The translations under genes and the position numbers were made by a program. Positions 23,461-32,013 of a stretch of 64,000 bases of DNA are shown here, one piece after another. The notes below the pieces were generated by a model. That model ran no database searches. It worked only from the letters and a program-made list of their open reading frames with translations, and had not been told where the DNA came from. The DNA is taken from the NCBI GenBank assembly GCA_959601045.1, contig CAUGNZ010000009.1, positions 8,615-72,614 of the forward strand. The letters are read 5' to 3'. The stretch is from an uncultured Collinsella sp. (GTDB taxonomy: Bacteria; Actinomycetota; Coriobacteriia; Coriobacteriales; Coriobacteriaceae). How positions within the stretch are numbered: the first letter of the stretch is position 1; each line of letters opens with the position of its first letter.

Positions 23461-26400
23461 TTAGCCCAGCAGGTCGACTACGTTGAAGTTGGCGTTGCTC
23501 TTGGCGATGACGTCACGGCCGCCAAAGACGCAGGTCGGCGACTCAGCTGCGATACGCGTCACGTCGGCGCCGAGCGAGCGCAGCTCATCGGGCGTGGCGG
23601 CGAGCATCTGGGCGCGGCGCTTTTCGCGCGCGTTGGGATCGAGTCCGGCCAGGTAGGTCGTGTTGCGGCGCTTGGTGAGCGCGTAGGGCTTCACCGGCGC
23701 GTCCATGCCGCTCACGCAGCTCACGATAAATCCCTCAAAGGCGGCCTCGTCGGGCTCAAAGCTGCCGAGCCATTCGCCTGCGCGCGCCACGCGCTCAATC
23801 GAGGGATCGATCGCCGGGTCGCGGTAGGTGTAGAACGCCGTTTGACGCTCGCCAGCCGCGCGGAATCCGCAACCGTATGCGCCGCCCTTCACACGGATCT
23901 CGTTCCACAGGTAGTCGTAGGAGAGCGCGTTGGCGGCAACCGCCCAGGCGCCCGTCACGTCGAGTCCCAAGCGACGCGGGTCGCACGCGCTTGCCGCAAA
24001 GCAAATGTCGCTGGGGATGACGAAAGCCTCGTGACGGTCGCGCGGCGTCGGCACCACGAGCACGTTGCGGCCGGCATCGGCGCCGTCGCCTGCGCCAAGC
24101 CCCAGGTCGCCCGCGGCATCCCAGTACGCGTCAAAGTCCTCATCGCTGCCGGTAAAGCTCGCCAGGCAGCCGTCGGCCACAAAGATGCGGTCTGCCAGCT
24201 CGGCAAGCTTGGCGCGCAGATTGTCCAGTCGCTCGTCAAAGTGCTCGAGCAGATCGCGCAGGAACAGGTAGAAGTCCACGCCCGAGAGCTGTTCGCGCAC
24301 CACGGCCGAAGGCGAGGTGTAGCTCATCGCGCGGCCGAGTGCCGCCGAGTGTCCGTTGTTGATAAAGCCTTGCTCAAGCCCAATGCGAATCTGCGTGAGC
24401 ACGTCGCGCACGCGGTCGGCGTCAGCATCGAGCAACAGCGTGCTCGACCACACCTCGCGCGGCAGGCTCGCCAGCGCATCGATCTTCTCGGACAGGGCGC
24501 CGGCGCTCACCAGCAGATAAGGGCGCACGCCGTCCACGTCGGGCTGTGTCATGACCTCGGTCGTAAAGCTCAAAAAGCCCAGCTTGCCGGCGAGCAGATT
24601 GTCGAGTTCCTCGGCCGAGTGCTCGCTCGTGGGCAGCTGTTTGAGCAGGCGGCAGAGCAGCGTCACATAGGGCAGGTCCTCAAATGCGACGCAGCTCAGG
24701 TCGAAATACTGCATGGCGTAGGCCAGGCGGTTGGTGGGGATGCCGTGGCGCAGGCAGGGGATGGGCGCGGTCGTGTCTACGACCAGCGGCGGCTCGGGGC
24801 GCGCCTCGCCAATGTCGGACACGCGCAGGCGCGGCAGCGTGGCCTTGTCCTCGGGCGTGTCCTCGGCCTCCTGCGCGGCACGCAGCGCAGCCGTGCGCTC
24901 GACCACGTCGGCCAGCTCGGCATCGGTCATGGCGTCGCGCTTGGCTGCCAGCTCGGCAGCTTCGGCGCCCTCCGAACCCTCAGCGGCGTCCACCGGAACC
25001 AGCTCGACCAGCGCCATGTGGTCGTTCTCCAGCACGAGCTCGCGCAGCAGGTCCTCAAAGTATCTGCCGTCCAGCTCGCCACGCAGCTCCTCGTACACCG
25101 GGCCATACTTGAGCGCCAGCGTCGCGGCGTCGTCATCGTAAAGCCAGGTGCTCAACGCGTCGCACGCAATGGCCACGCCGTCGGCGATGCCATAGTCGCG
25201 CTGGCGCAGGTCGTACTCGTTGCTGCTGATGATAGCTTCCAGGCGCTCGCGCGGAATGCCGTGCTCGCACAGGTCGTGGCAGACGTCCTGGAACACGCGG
25301 CGCAGCTCGCGCGCCACGCCGGGCTGCGCGTTTTGCAGCATGATGAGCTCGTAGGGCTGCAGGCTTTCGGCCGCGGTGTAGCTCACCACGTTGCCGCCCA
25401 GGCCGGCGGCCAGAATGGCCTTCTTAACCGGTGCTTCGTTGGAGCACAGCAGCGCCTCGAACAAGATGTCCGCCGCGATCGTGCGCTTGCGGTCGAGCGC
25501 GCTGCCCAGCACCAGACCCAGGCCCACCAAGGCGTTCTCGGGCGTGGTGGCCATCTCGACGCGCTTATACTCGCAGGTCACAGGCTCCTGCACGTCCAGC
25601 GGATTGGGTGCCAGCGTGGACGGGTCCTCGCCGGCGGCAACGGCAGCGTCCATGCGGCGGCTCGCAGCGCTCGGCTGCGACAGATAACGCTCGTCCAAAA
25701 ACGCCAGCGCGCGGTCCACATCTAGGTCGCCGTAGAGCGTTATATAAGAGTTGGAAGGATTGTAGTGGCGCGCGTGCGTATCCAGGAACTGCTCGTAGGT
25801 GAGCGCGGGAATCGCGCGCGGGTCGCCGCCGCTCTCATGCGCATAGGCGGTATCGGGATAGAGCGCGGCGTTGACGGCGTCGTCCAGCACGCTCATGGGG
25901 TCGGACAGCGCGCCCTTCATCTCGTTGAACACCACGCCGTTATAGCGCAGCGTGCCCTCGCGCAGGCTCGCGGAGCTGTCGCCGCCCTCGCCCTCGACGC
26001 CCTCCGGCAGGTCCAGCTCGTAGTGCCAGCCCTCCTGCTCAAAAATGGTGGGCTTGGTGTAGATGACCGGGTTGAACACCGCGTCCAGATACACGTCCAT
26101 CAGGTTGTACAGGTCCTGCTCGTTGGTGGTGGCAACGGGGTAGATGGTCTTGTCGGGGTAGGTCATGGCGTTGAGGAACGTTTGCATGGAGCTCTTGATC
26201 AGATCGACAAACGGCTCCTTGACGGGAAACTTGGCCGATCCGCACAGCACCGAGTGCTCAAGAATATGGAACACGCCGGTGGAATCGGCCGGCGGCGTCT
26301 TAAAGCCAATGGCAAAGGCCTTGTTTTCGTCGTTGCACGCCAGGTACAGCAGGCGAGCGCCCGAGGTGGTATGGCGCAGCACGTAAGCGTCCGAGTCGAG

Positions 26401-26505
26401 CTCGGGCACGGTCTCGCAGCGCTCGACGGCAAAACCATGGCAGGTGGTACCGGGCACCAGCAGCGCGGCGGCAGCGGCGCGCGGGTCGGTTGAGGTAGTG
26501 GGCAT
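23461..26505 (-). CDS. M16C (PreP-like) zinc metallopeptidase
   Basis: This 1,014-residue peptidase belongs to the M16C/presequence protease group, which closes around and degrades unfolded peptides up to a few tens of residues. The inverted zinc motif HxxEH is at residues 80-84 (GVFHILEHSVLCGS). The NEMKGALSDPMSVL segment and the C-terminal inactive M16 repeats are present, and the length is normal for the family. No signal peptide is visible, so it probably acts in the cytoplasm. ATG 26505 follows CAAAGGAG at 7 bases; a frame open 67 codons further runs into repeat DNA and is not used. The stop lies 9 bases from a palindromic repeat. Confidence 0.92.
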   Translation of the reverse strand: MPTTSTDPRAAAAALLVPGTTCHGFAVERCETVPELDSDAYVLRHTTSGARLLYLACNDENKAFAIGFKTPPADSTGVFHILEHSVLCGSAKFPVKEPFVDLIKSSMQTFLNAMTYPDKTIYPVATTNEQDLYNLMDVYLDAVFNPVIYTKPTIFEQEGWHYELDLPEGVEGEGGDSSASLREGTLRYNGVVFNEMKGALSDPMSVLDDAVNAALYPDTAYAHESGGDPRAIPALTYEQFLDTHARHYNPSNSYITLYGDLDVDRALAFLDERYLSQPSAASRRMDAAVAAGEDPSTLAPNPLDVQEPVTCEYKRVEMATTPENALVGLGLVLGSALDRKRTIAADILFEALLCSNEAPVKKAILAAGLGGNVVSYTAAESLQPYELIMLQNAQPGVARELRRVFQDVCHDLCEHGIPRERLEAIISSNEYDLRQRDYGIADGVAIACDALSTWLYDDDAATLALKYGPVYEELRGELDGRYFEDLLRELVLENDHMALVELVPVDAAEGSEGAEAAELAAKRDAMTDAELADVVERTAALRAAQEAEDTPEDKATLPRLRVSDIGEARPEPPLVVDTTAPIPCLRHGIPTNRLAYAMQYFDLSCVAFEDLPYVTLLCRLLKQLPTSEHSAEELDNLLAGKLGFLSFTTEVMTQPDVDGVRPYLLVSAGALSEKIDALASLPREVWSSTLLLDADADRVRDVLTQIRIGLEQGFINNGHSAALGRAMSYTSPSAVVREQLSGVDFYLFLRDLLEHFDERLDNLRAKLAELADRIFVADGCLASFTGSDEDFDAYWDAAGDLGLGAGDGADAGRNVLVVPTPRDRHEAFVIPSDICFAASACDPRRLGLDVTGAWAVAANALSYDYLWNEIRVKGGAYGCGFRAAGERQTAFYTYRDPAIDPSIERVARAGEWLGSFEPDEAAFEGFIVSCVSGMDAPVKPYALTKRRNTTYLAGLDPNAREKRRAQMLAATPDELRSLGADVTRIAAESPTCVFGGRDVIAKSNANFNVVDLLG

Positions 26506-26595
26506 ATGCAGTCTCCTTTGGCGCCCCAACGGGGGCGAATCGAGTCGAATCCCCGAGAGTATACCCATATGGGGCCTTCGACCAATCTGCCGGAT

Positions 26596-26710
26596 GAGCG
26601 TGGATTTTCTGGCACACGAGCGTGGAAATTCGGACGTCTGCCGCATGAGCGTGGATTTTCGGACGAAATCGGCCGCCAAAAGCCCAAAAACCGTCCAAAT
26701 ATCCACGCTC
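26596..26710. repeat. GAGCGTGGA repeat cluster
   Basis: Three direct copies of GAGCGTGGA (26596-26604, 26618-26626, 26647-26655) and one inverted copy (26702-26710) occur within 115 bases. The third and fourth can pair as a hairpin with adjacent CGGAC / GTCC. Confidence 0.75.
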
Positions 26711-26734
26711 GCGCGTCAAGTACGTATCTCTCAC

Positions 26735-26775
26735 CTCACATTCATCTCTACGACGAGGGATGAATGTGAGACAGG
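26735..26775. repeat. Hairpin attached to the GAGCGTGGA cluster
   Basis: CTCACATTCATC and GATGAATGTGAG pair across a short loop. Its place directly after a TCCACGCTC arm parallels the layout at 31834-31925, suggesting a composite element. The rest of 26506-26986 is AT-rich promoter-like DNA before GntR4. Confidence 0.55.
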
Positions 26776-26986
26776 TAGAAGATAAAAATCAATCGGCTTA
26801 TCGGATGCATATACCGCCATCAGATTGAAGCTGTATGCGGAAATGGATGGACTCTACACCGCTTACGCAAAATAACCCCTCGTTTGCTAAAACATTATAG
26901 GAAATGGCGTGGAGTGCTAAAAAGTTCTAATACAATATAAGTCATTTATCTATAGGCTGCTGATTCCTTGTAAAGGTATGGTTGAT

Positions 26987-27691
26987 ATGGTTGAGGCAAA
27001 TAGCGTTATCCCCCTGTACAAACAGATTGTTCGTGCGCTTTCTGATTCAATCGCCAACGGCACGTACCGCCCGGGAGATAAGCTTCCGACCGAGGCGGAG
27101 CTTATCGAGCAATTTGGCGTGAGCCGAATAACGGTTCGCTCCGCAATTAAAGAAATGGAAGATGCTGGGCTTGTTGAGAGGGCCCGCGGCAAGGGCACGT
27201 TCGTTTCGTCGGACACGCAGATGTATGCCGCGGACGACCGTGAGAGCTTTACCCATTCGTGCCAGCTTGCGGGCAAACAGGCGTCTACCAGGGTTCTCGA
27301 AATGGGCTGGGACTTCCCAAGTCTGCGAGACGCGAAGTTCCTGGGCGTAGACGATACCCAAAAGGTATTGCGTAGCCGTCGTCTGCGCCTTGTGGATGGC
27401 AAGCCCACGATGCTGGAAACCAATAGCTATTCCGCTGCGCTTTCTTTTTTGGAGCATGAGTCCCTCGATGATTCGCTGATGGCGGTACTCGATCGCCAGG
27501 GGATCAAGATGGGTCCCAACACGCGTACGCTCGAGGTCTGCTATGCGAGCGAGCTCGAGGCGGCATACCTTAACGTGGAGCTGGACTCTTCGCTGCTTCT
27601 GTTTGTCGATAGACGTTATGCCCCAAGTGGCGAGCCGCTTTTCATCTCCCGTCAGGTGTACTGCACCGAGCGATTGAAGTTCTATTTGTAA
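26987..27691 (+). CDS. GntR/HutC-family transcriptional regulator (GntR4)
   Basis: A 234-residue regulator with a GntR winged helix (PLYKQIVRALSDSIANGTY, GVSRITVRSAIKEM) and a UTRA domain. The AAAGG ribosome-binding site is 10 bases before ATG 26987; an ATG three codons earlier is too close to it. It is followed by a complete PTS/SIS4 operon 135 bases downstream, its probable target. TACAATATAAG at 26931-26941 and GACAATATAGT at 27792-27802 share an ACAATATA core and may be operators. The base composition here is less GC-rich than the surrounding core genes. Confidence 0.92.
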   Translation: MVEANSVIPLYKQIVRALSDSIANGTYRPGDKLPTEAELIEQFGVSRITVRSAIKEMEDAGLVERARGKGTFVSSDTQMYAADDRESFTHSCQLAGKQASTRVLEMGWDFPSLRDAKFLGVDDTQKVLRSRRLRLVDGKPTMLETNSYSAALSFLEHESLDDSLMAVLDRQGIKMGPNTRTLEVCYASELEAAYLNVELDSSLLLFVDRRYAPSGEPLFISRQVYCTERLKFYL

Positions 27692-27826
27692 ATTAGCGAT
27701 AGATTGGTCGATTTACCGACCAATTGTTACCGTTCGCGGATTTGGAAAATAGACACACCACGTAGGGTAGATTGCTAATATACTTTGTTATGACAATATA
27801 GTACGTCCTATTGGTATTGGAGAACT

Positions 27827-28246
27827 ATGAATAAGATATTGCTAGCGAGTCATGGTTATCTCGCCCAAGGCATGAAAAGCTCTCTGGAGATTCTGATGGG
27901 CACCAACGACCGAATCGAGTGCCTGTGCGCCTATGTCGATGACGATTCAAGGGACGTCGCGGCGTTGATTGATGCATGGATGGAGACGAGGGACCCTGCC
28001 GACTCTTGGTTTGTCGTGACTGACATCTTTGGCGGCTCTGTAAACAACGAATTCATTCAGAGGCAGACCGACGGATCGTTTACGTTAATCGCTGGAATGA
28101 ACTTGCCGCTGCTGGTGGAAATGGTTACACAGCTGGACTCCCTGGATGCGGACAAGGCCAAAGCCGCGGTCGAGGGATCGCGTTCGTTTATTCAGCTTTG
28201 CGAGGCGGCGGACATGCTTGCCGGCGCCGAGGAAGAAGAGTTCTAG
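27827..28246 (+). CDS. PTS mannose-family EIIA
   Basis: A 139-residue cytoplasmic EIIA that accepts phosphate from HPr on His9 (KILLASHGYLAQGM). The DIFGGSVNNEF segment near residue 70 is typical of the EIIA-Man fold. The C-terminus is acidic (EEEEF). The gene follows GAGAAC before the ATG and is first in the operon EIIA-EIIB-(terminator-like hairpin)-SIS4-EIIC-EIID. Unlike the first PTS, the A and B domains are separate proteins. Confidence 0.93.
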   Translation: MNKILLASHGYLAQGMKSSLEILMGTNDRIECLCAYVDDDSRDVAALIDAWMETRDPADSWFVVTDIFGGSVNNEFIQRQTDGSFTLIAGMNLPLLVEMVTQLDSLDADKAKAAVEGSRSFIQLCEAADMLAGAEEEEF

Positions 28247-28317
28247 TTAGTTCTGGTTCGAGCCCTAGCTAGGGGCCACACCTGTCATTCCCTTTATAAC
28301 GTGCGGAGATGATAACG

Positions 28318-28791
28318 ATGATTAAGCTTACGAGAGTTGATTACCGACTGATTCACGGCCAAGTTGCCATGTCCTGGACTCACGCTTTGGATGTAGATTG
28401 CATCTTGCTTGCCAGCGATGCTGTGGCAAAAGACGACATGAGGAAGGCGGCCTTGAGGCTCGCCCGCCCCAACGGCGTTAAACTCGTCATCAAGGATGTT
28501 GACGCTGCTATCGAGGCGCTCAACAGCGGCGTTACCGACAAGTATTCGCTGTTTATCATCACTGAGACGATTGAAGATGTCTATCGTCTCGCAAAGGGTT
28601 GCAAAGACATCAAAGAGATCAATCTGGGCGGAACCCGAAAGACCCCTGAGACCACGCTTCATCCGACCCCTGCGATCTTTGCGACCGAGAAAGATGCCGA
28701 GCATATCCAAGAGCTCCTGGGCGATGGCGTGGCCATCGAAATCCGTCAGGTCCCCAATGACGCTAAGGTGTTTGCCAAGGACGTTTTCTAG
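28318..28791 (+). CDS. PTS mannose/sorbose-family EIIB
   Basis: A 157-residue EIIB with the phosphorylated His13 in RVDYRLIHGQVAMSW, the start of every EIIB of this family. It passes phosphate from EIIA to the sugar in the EIIC-EIID channel. I chose ATG 28318 because GCGGAG lies about 9 bases upstream, while an ATG three codons earlier touches that site. It is 71 bases downstream of EIIA and is followed by a terminator-like hairpin before SIS4. Confidence 0.93.
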   Translation: MIKLTRVDYRLIHGQVAMSWTHALDVDCILLASDAVAKDDMRKAALRLARPNGVKLVIKDVDAAIEALNSGVTDKYSLFIITETIEDVYRLAKGCKDIKEINLGGTRKTPETTLHPTPAIFATEKDAEHIQELLGDGVAIEIRQVPNDAKVFAKDVF

Positions 28792-28842
28792 CCGGAAACA
28801 CGTTGATGCTCGGCATTTATTGAACCAATGCTCTATGCCTAT

Positions 28843-28874
28843 GCCCGTCGATCATTTAATCGGCGGGCTTTTTA
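28843..28874 (+). terminator. Terminator or attenuator between EIIB and SIS4
   Basis: GCCCGTCGAT pairs with ATCGGCGGGC (one mismatch) and is followed by TTTTTATT. It lies inside the gene cluster, so SIS4-EIIC-EIID probably have their own promoter. Confidence 0.75.
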
Positions 28875-28933
28875 TTAAAGAAAAATCAAAAAAATCTGAA
28901 ATAGTTCTTGCATAGTTAGTTATATAAAGTATT

Positions 28934-28943
28934 ATAACGTTAT
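28934..28943. promoter_or_regulatory. ATAACGTTAT palindrome upstream of SIS4
   Basis: A perfect 10-base palindrome lies in a TATATAAAGTATTATAACG context about 40 bases before the SIS4 ribosome-binding site. It shares the ATAACG half-site with sites before the EamA gene and the first PTS. Confidence 0.45.
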
Positions 28944-28985
28944 GGGATGAATGAAGGGTTCATCCAAGTGAGTTAGGAGTAAGGG

Positions 28986-30020
28986 ATGTTCAATTTCGAT
29001 GAGCCTCGTTACGAGAAGGTTGTGAGCGATGCCCTCGCTCTCCGTCCTCAGATTGAGGCTGCCGTGGACGAGGTCTGCGAGCAGGGTTATTCCAACATCT
29101 TCTTCATCGGCTGCGGCGGCACCTGGGCCCACACGCTCCCGATGAAGTACTGGGTCGAGACCACCACGGCCGACGTCGACGTCCACTGCGAGATCGCCGC
29201 CGAATTCCTCGCATGCCCGCCCAAGACCTTCAACAAGGACTCGGTCTGCGTCTTCTCCACCCGCACCGGCACCACCCCCGAGATCATCGAGGCCGCCAAG
29301 TTCTGCCAGGAGCAGGGCGCCCGCACGCTGATGTATGTCTCCAACGACAACACCCCGGCAACCGAGTACGCCGATTACAAGTTCTTCAGCTTCGCCGAGG
29401 ACGACGTCCTGTGCGAGGCCATCTACACCTACCAGATCACGCTGGTCGCCCGCTTCCTCAAGAACGTCGGCGCCTTCCCCAAGTACGACACCTTCATGGA
29501 GGAGTTCGGCAACATCGCCCCGTTCCTCATCAAGGCCAAGGACGCCCAGGACGAGCGCTGCGCCGCCATGGCCGAGGACTTCAAGGACCTCGACTACCAC
29601 ATGGTGATCGGCTCCGGCATGCTCTGGGGCGAGGCGTACGACTACGCCATGTGCATCCTCGAGGAGATGCAGTGGATCAAGACCAAGTCCATCCACGCCG
29701 CCGAGTTCTTCCACGGCACCATCGAGCTGTGCGAGGAGGGCACGAGCCTCATCATGCTCTACGGCGAGGACGACACCCGTAAGCTCATGGACCGCGTGGA
29801 CAACTTCACCCGCATGCTCGCCGACGAGAAGGGCGTCAACGTCCGCGTGAACAAGTTTGACACCGCCGAGGTCGAGCTGCCGTTCAGCGACCCCGAGTTC
29901 CGCAAGATCGTCTCCCCGATGGTCACCTACACCATCACCGAGCGTCTGAGCTGCCATCTCGAGCACGTCCGTAACCACCCGCTCACCACGCGTCGTTACT
30001 ATCACCAGATGAACTACTAA
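28986..30020 (+). CDS. FrlB-like SIS-domain phosphosugar deglycase/isomerase (SIS4)
   Basis: A 344-residue double-SIS protein embedded in the second PTS operon. The first domain has IGCGGTWAHTLPMKYW and the phosphate-binding STRTGTTPE. Glu227 and His243 (AEFFHGTIE) give the 16-residue spacing of FrlB/FraB enzymes; the loop reads HGT rather than HGP. It ends TTRRYYHQMNY. It uses noticeably more GC-rich and C-ending codons than the flanking PTS genes, suggesting high expression. The product of the adjacent PTS is its likely substrate. Deglycase activity is inferred. Confidence 0.87.
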   Translation: MFNFDEPRYEKVVSDALALRPQIEAAVDEVCEQGYSNIFFIGCGGTWAHTLPMKYWVETTTADVDVHCEIAAEFLACPPKTFNKDSVCVFSTRTGTTPEIIEAAKFCQEQGARTLMYVSNDNTPATEYADYKFFSFAEDDVLCEAIYTYQITLVARFLKNVGAFPKYDTFMEEFGNIAPFLIKAKDAQDERCAAMAEDFKDLDYHMVIGSGMLWGEAYDYAMCILEEMQWIKTKSIHAAEFFHGTIELCEEGTSLIMLYGEDDTRKLMDRVDNFTRMLADEKGVNVRVNKFDTAEVELPFSDPEFRKIVSPMVTYTITERLSCHLEHVRNHPLTTRRYYHQMNY

Positions 30021-30101
30021 TCCTCTCAAATTGCTGCGGTTGTCTGCAGGCGAGCTGCGCAGAATGCCTCGCCTGCAGACCTGTTTCTGGGGTTGATCGA
30101 A

Positions 30102-30875
30102 ATGGTTGTCCAGTATCTTCTAGTTGCACTGGTCGCATTTATTGCGTCCATGGACGAGCAATTATTTGGCATTACGATGCTTGGTCGTCCGCTGTTTACG
30201 AGCCTGTTTGTCGGCTTGATCCTTGGCGATGTCCAGCAGGGCGTTATCGTCGGCGCTGCTTTGGAGTCCATGTTCATGGGTGCCATCATGGTCGGCGCGG
30301 CGGTTCCTCCCGAGGTCTATGCCTCCGGCGTGCTTGGCTGCGCGTTTGCCGTCATTACGGGTACGGGCACGGCAACTGCCGTCGCGCTCGCCCTTCCCGT
30401 CTCCGTCTTCCTTCAGGTGTGGCGCAACTTCTGCTACGCCGTTCCGGGTGCCTTTGCCTGCAAGAAGATTGAGACCGCTCTGGCAAATCGCGATCTTGCC
30501 AAGGCGAATCTGTACCATCTGACCATCGTGCCGCTGTCGATTGGCATTCCGTCTGCACTGTTGGTGTTTGGCTCGCTGTTCTTTGGTGCCGACCTTATCA
30601 ACAATGCGCTCAACGCGATTCCGCAGTTTGTGATGGACGGCCTCAACGTTGCGTCCGGCGTCATGGTCTGCATCGGCTTCGCTCTTCTTATCAGGACCAT
30701 GGGCGATAACAGGCTCCTTCCCTGGCTGTTCCTGGGCTTCATTATGGTCATCTACCTCAAGATGGACGTGGTCGGCGTCGCCGCAGCTGCCATTTGCGTC
30801 GCGCTGCTCCTGGCCTTCCGCGAGGGCTCGTCCGGTCCGCAGACGGTTGCTGCAGATGAAGAGGAGGACTTCTAA
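30102..30875 (+). CDS. PTS mannose/sorbose-family EIIC
   Basis: A 257-residue membrane EIIC of the second PTS. The diagnostic RPLFTSLFVGLILGDVQQG segment and the following AALESMFMGAIMVGAAVPPE region match the family, with about eight hydrophobic stretches. ATG 30102 lies 9-10 bases after CTGGGG; a TTG three codons upstream is a weaker option. The stop codon overlaps the EIID start by one base, implying translational coupling. The region before the gene contains an inverted stretch (CTGCAGGCGAG / CTCGCCTGCAG) that may modulate its level. Confidence 0.94.
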   Translation: MVVQYLLVALVAFIASMDEQLFGITMLGRPLFTSLFVGLILGDVQQGVIVGAALESMFMGAIMVGAAVPPEVYASGVLGCAFAVITGTGTATAVALALPVSVFLQVWRNFCYAVPGAFACKKIETALANRDLAKANLYHLTIVPLSIGIPSALLVFGSLFFGADLINNALNAIPQFVMDGLNVASGVMVCIGFALLIRTMGDNRLLPWLFLGFIMVIYLKMDVVGVAAAAICVALLLAFREGSSGPQTVAADEEEDF

Positions 30876-31723
30876 TGGCTACGCAGAACACCGACCTCAA
30901 AGAGGCCAAGAAGGACGCGATTATGACTCCCGATATGTATCGGAGCATGTTCCTTCGCCAGTTTACGAGCCAGTGCTCGCAGTCGTACGACAAGATGATG
31001 GCAATGGGCTTCATGTACACCATTCAGAAGCCCCTGCGAAAGATCTATCCCAACGACGACGATTACTATGCGGCGCTCGATCGCCATACCGAGTTCTTTA
31101 ACATCACGCCTCATGTGCTTCCGTTTGTAGCCGGCCTAACGGTTTCGATGGAAGAGCAGGCGGCTGCCGATAAGAACTTCGACACGTCCTCGATTAACGC
31201 CATGAAGGTTGGTCTCATGGGACCGCTTTCCGGCATTGGCGATTCGTTCTACTGGGGAACGTTCCGCGTGGTTGCCGCCGGCATTGGTATCGGCATCGCT
31301 TCGACGGGCAACCCGCTCGGCCCCATCGTGTACGCGCTCATCTACTCCGTGATTAACTTTGCAACGCGTATCGTCGCCGCCCATCTGGGTTACGACTTGG
31401 GAACCAAGTTTTTGCAGCAGTCTGAAGAGAACAACCTTATGTCTCGCATGACGCATGCTGCCGGTGTCCTCGGAATGACCGTTATCGGCGCCATGATTGC
31501 GGCACAGGTCTCACTGTCCACTGCTTTGACCTTTGACGTGGGTGGTTCGGAAATTGTCCTGCAGGATCTGTTCGATTCGATCTTCCCCGGTCTGCTGCCC
31601 TTGCTGGCAACGTTCGCTTGCGTTGCCCTCTATAAAAAGGGCGTCAAGACCATTTGGATCATCTTGGGCATCTTCGCGATCTGCATCATCGGAACGGGTT
31701 TGGGAGTGTTCGCGGCGGCGTAA
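30875..31723 (+). CDS. PTS mannose-family EIID
   Basis: A 282-residue EIID that assembles with EIIC in the membrane. Family features include the N-terminal MFLRQFTSQCSQSYDKMMAM region, INAMKVGLMGPLSGIGDSFY around residue 110-130, and a hydrophobic C-terminal end. It shares one base with the EIIC stop codon (TAATG). A strong terminator follows 45 bases after the stop and closes the operon. Confidence 0.95.
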   Translation: MATQNTDLKEAKKDAIMTPDMYRSMFLRQFTSQCSQSYDKMMAMGFMYTIQKPLRKIYPNDDDYYAALDRHTEFFNITPHVLPFVAGLTVSMEEQAAADKNFDTSSINAMKVGLMGPLSGIGDSFYWGTFRVVAAGIGIGIASTGNPLGPIVYALIYSVINFATRIVAAHLGYDLGTKFLQQSEENNLMSRMTHAAGVLGMTVIGAMIAAQVSLSTALTFDVGGSEIVLQDLFDSIFPGLLPLLATFACVALYKKGVKTIWIILGIFAICIIGTGLGVFAAA

Positions 31724-31767
31724 TGTTGACTGCTATGCTCGCGCGTTGGATAACTAACTGACCGTTT

Positions 31768-31805
31768 GAAAACGGGGCTCGGCGTAAGGCCGGCCCCGTT
31801 TTTTG
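31768..31805 (+). terminator. Rho-independent terminator of PTS operon 2
   Basis: AAACGGGGC pairs with GCCCCGTTT around a secondary small stem (CGGC/GCCG), followed by TTTTTTG. Confidence 0.85.
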
Positions 31806-31833
31806 TTTGAGGGATTTTTCGACCGTCCAATAA

Positions 31834-31842
31834 TCCACGCTC
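31834..31842. repeat. TCCACGCTC arm of the GAGCGTGGA family
   Basis: A single arm preceded by GACCGTCCAATAA, matching the right end of the cluster at 26596-26710. It leads directly into the GAGAGATA array. Confidence 0.55.
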
Positions 31843-31849
31843 ATGCATC

Positions 31850-31925
31850 ACTCACGCATCTCTCGTCTCTCATTCGTCACTAACACGAGAGATAGCTTAA
31901 AGACGAGAGATAATTACGAGAGATA
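31850..31925. repeat. GAGAGATA block 1 (76 bases)
   Basis: It contains ATCTCTCGTCT paired with AGACGAGAGAT, and three GAGAGATA copies at 31887, 31905 and 31918. The same 76-base layout recurs exactly 164 bases further on. With block 2 it occupies the AT-rich, gene-free 31724-32152. Confidence 0.75.
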
Positions 31926-32013
31926 GCCCAGCAGTAAAGAGACAAGCAACCATGGTATTGTCTCAATATCGATTGTTCTACCAGCAAAAACATGATTTAA
32001 TGAAGCAGATAGA

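Noticed and set aside
23842..25725. Open frame of 627 codons opposite the M16 peptidase
   Set aside because: Shadow of a well-supported peptidase gene; composition is typical of antisense translation.
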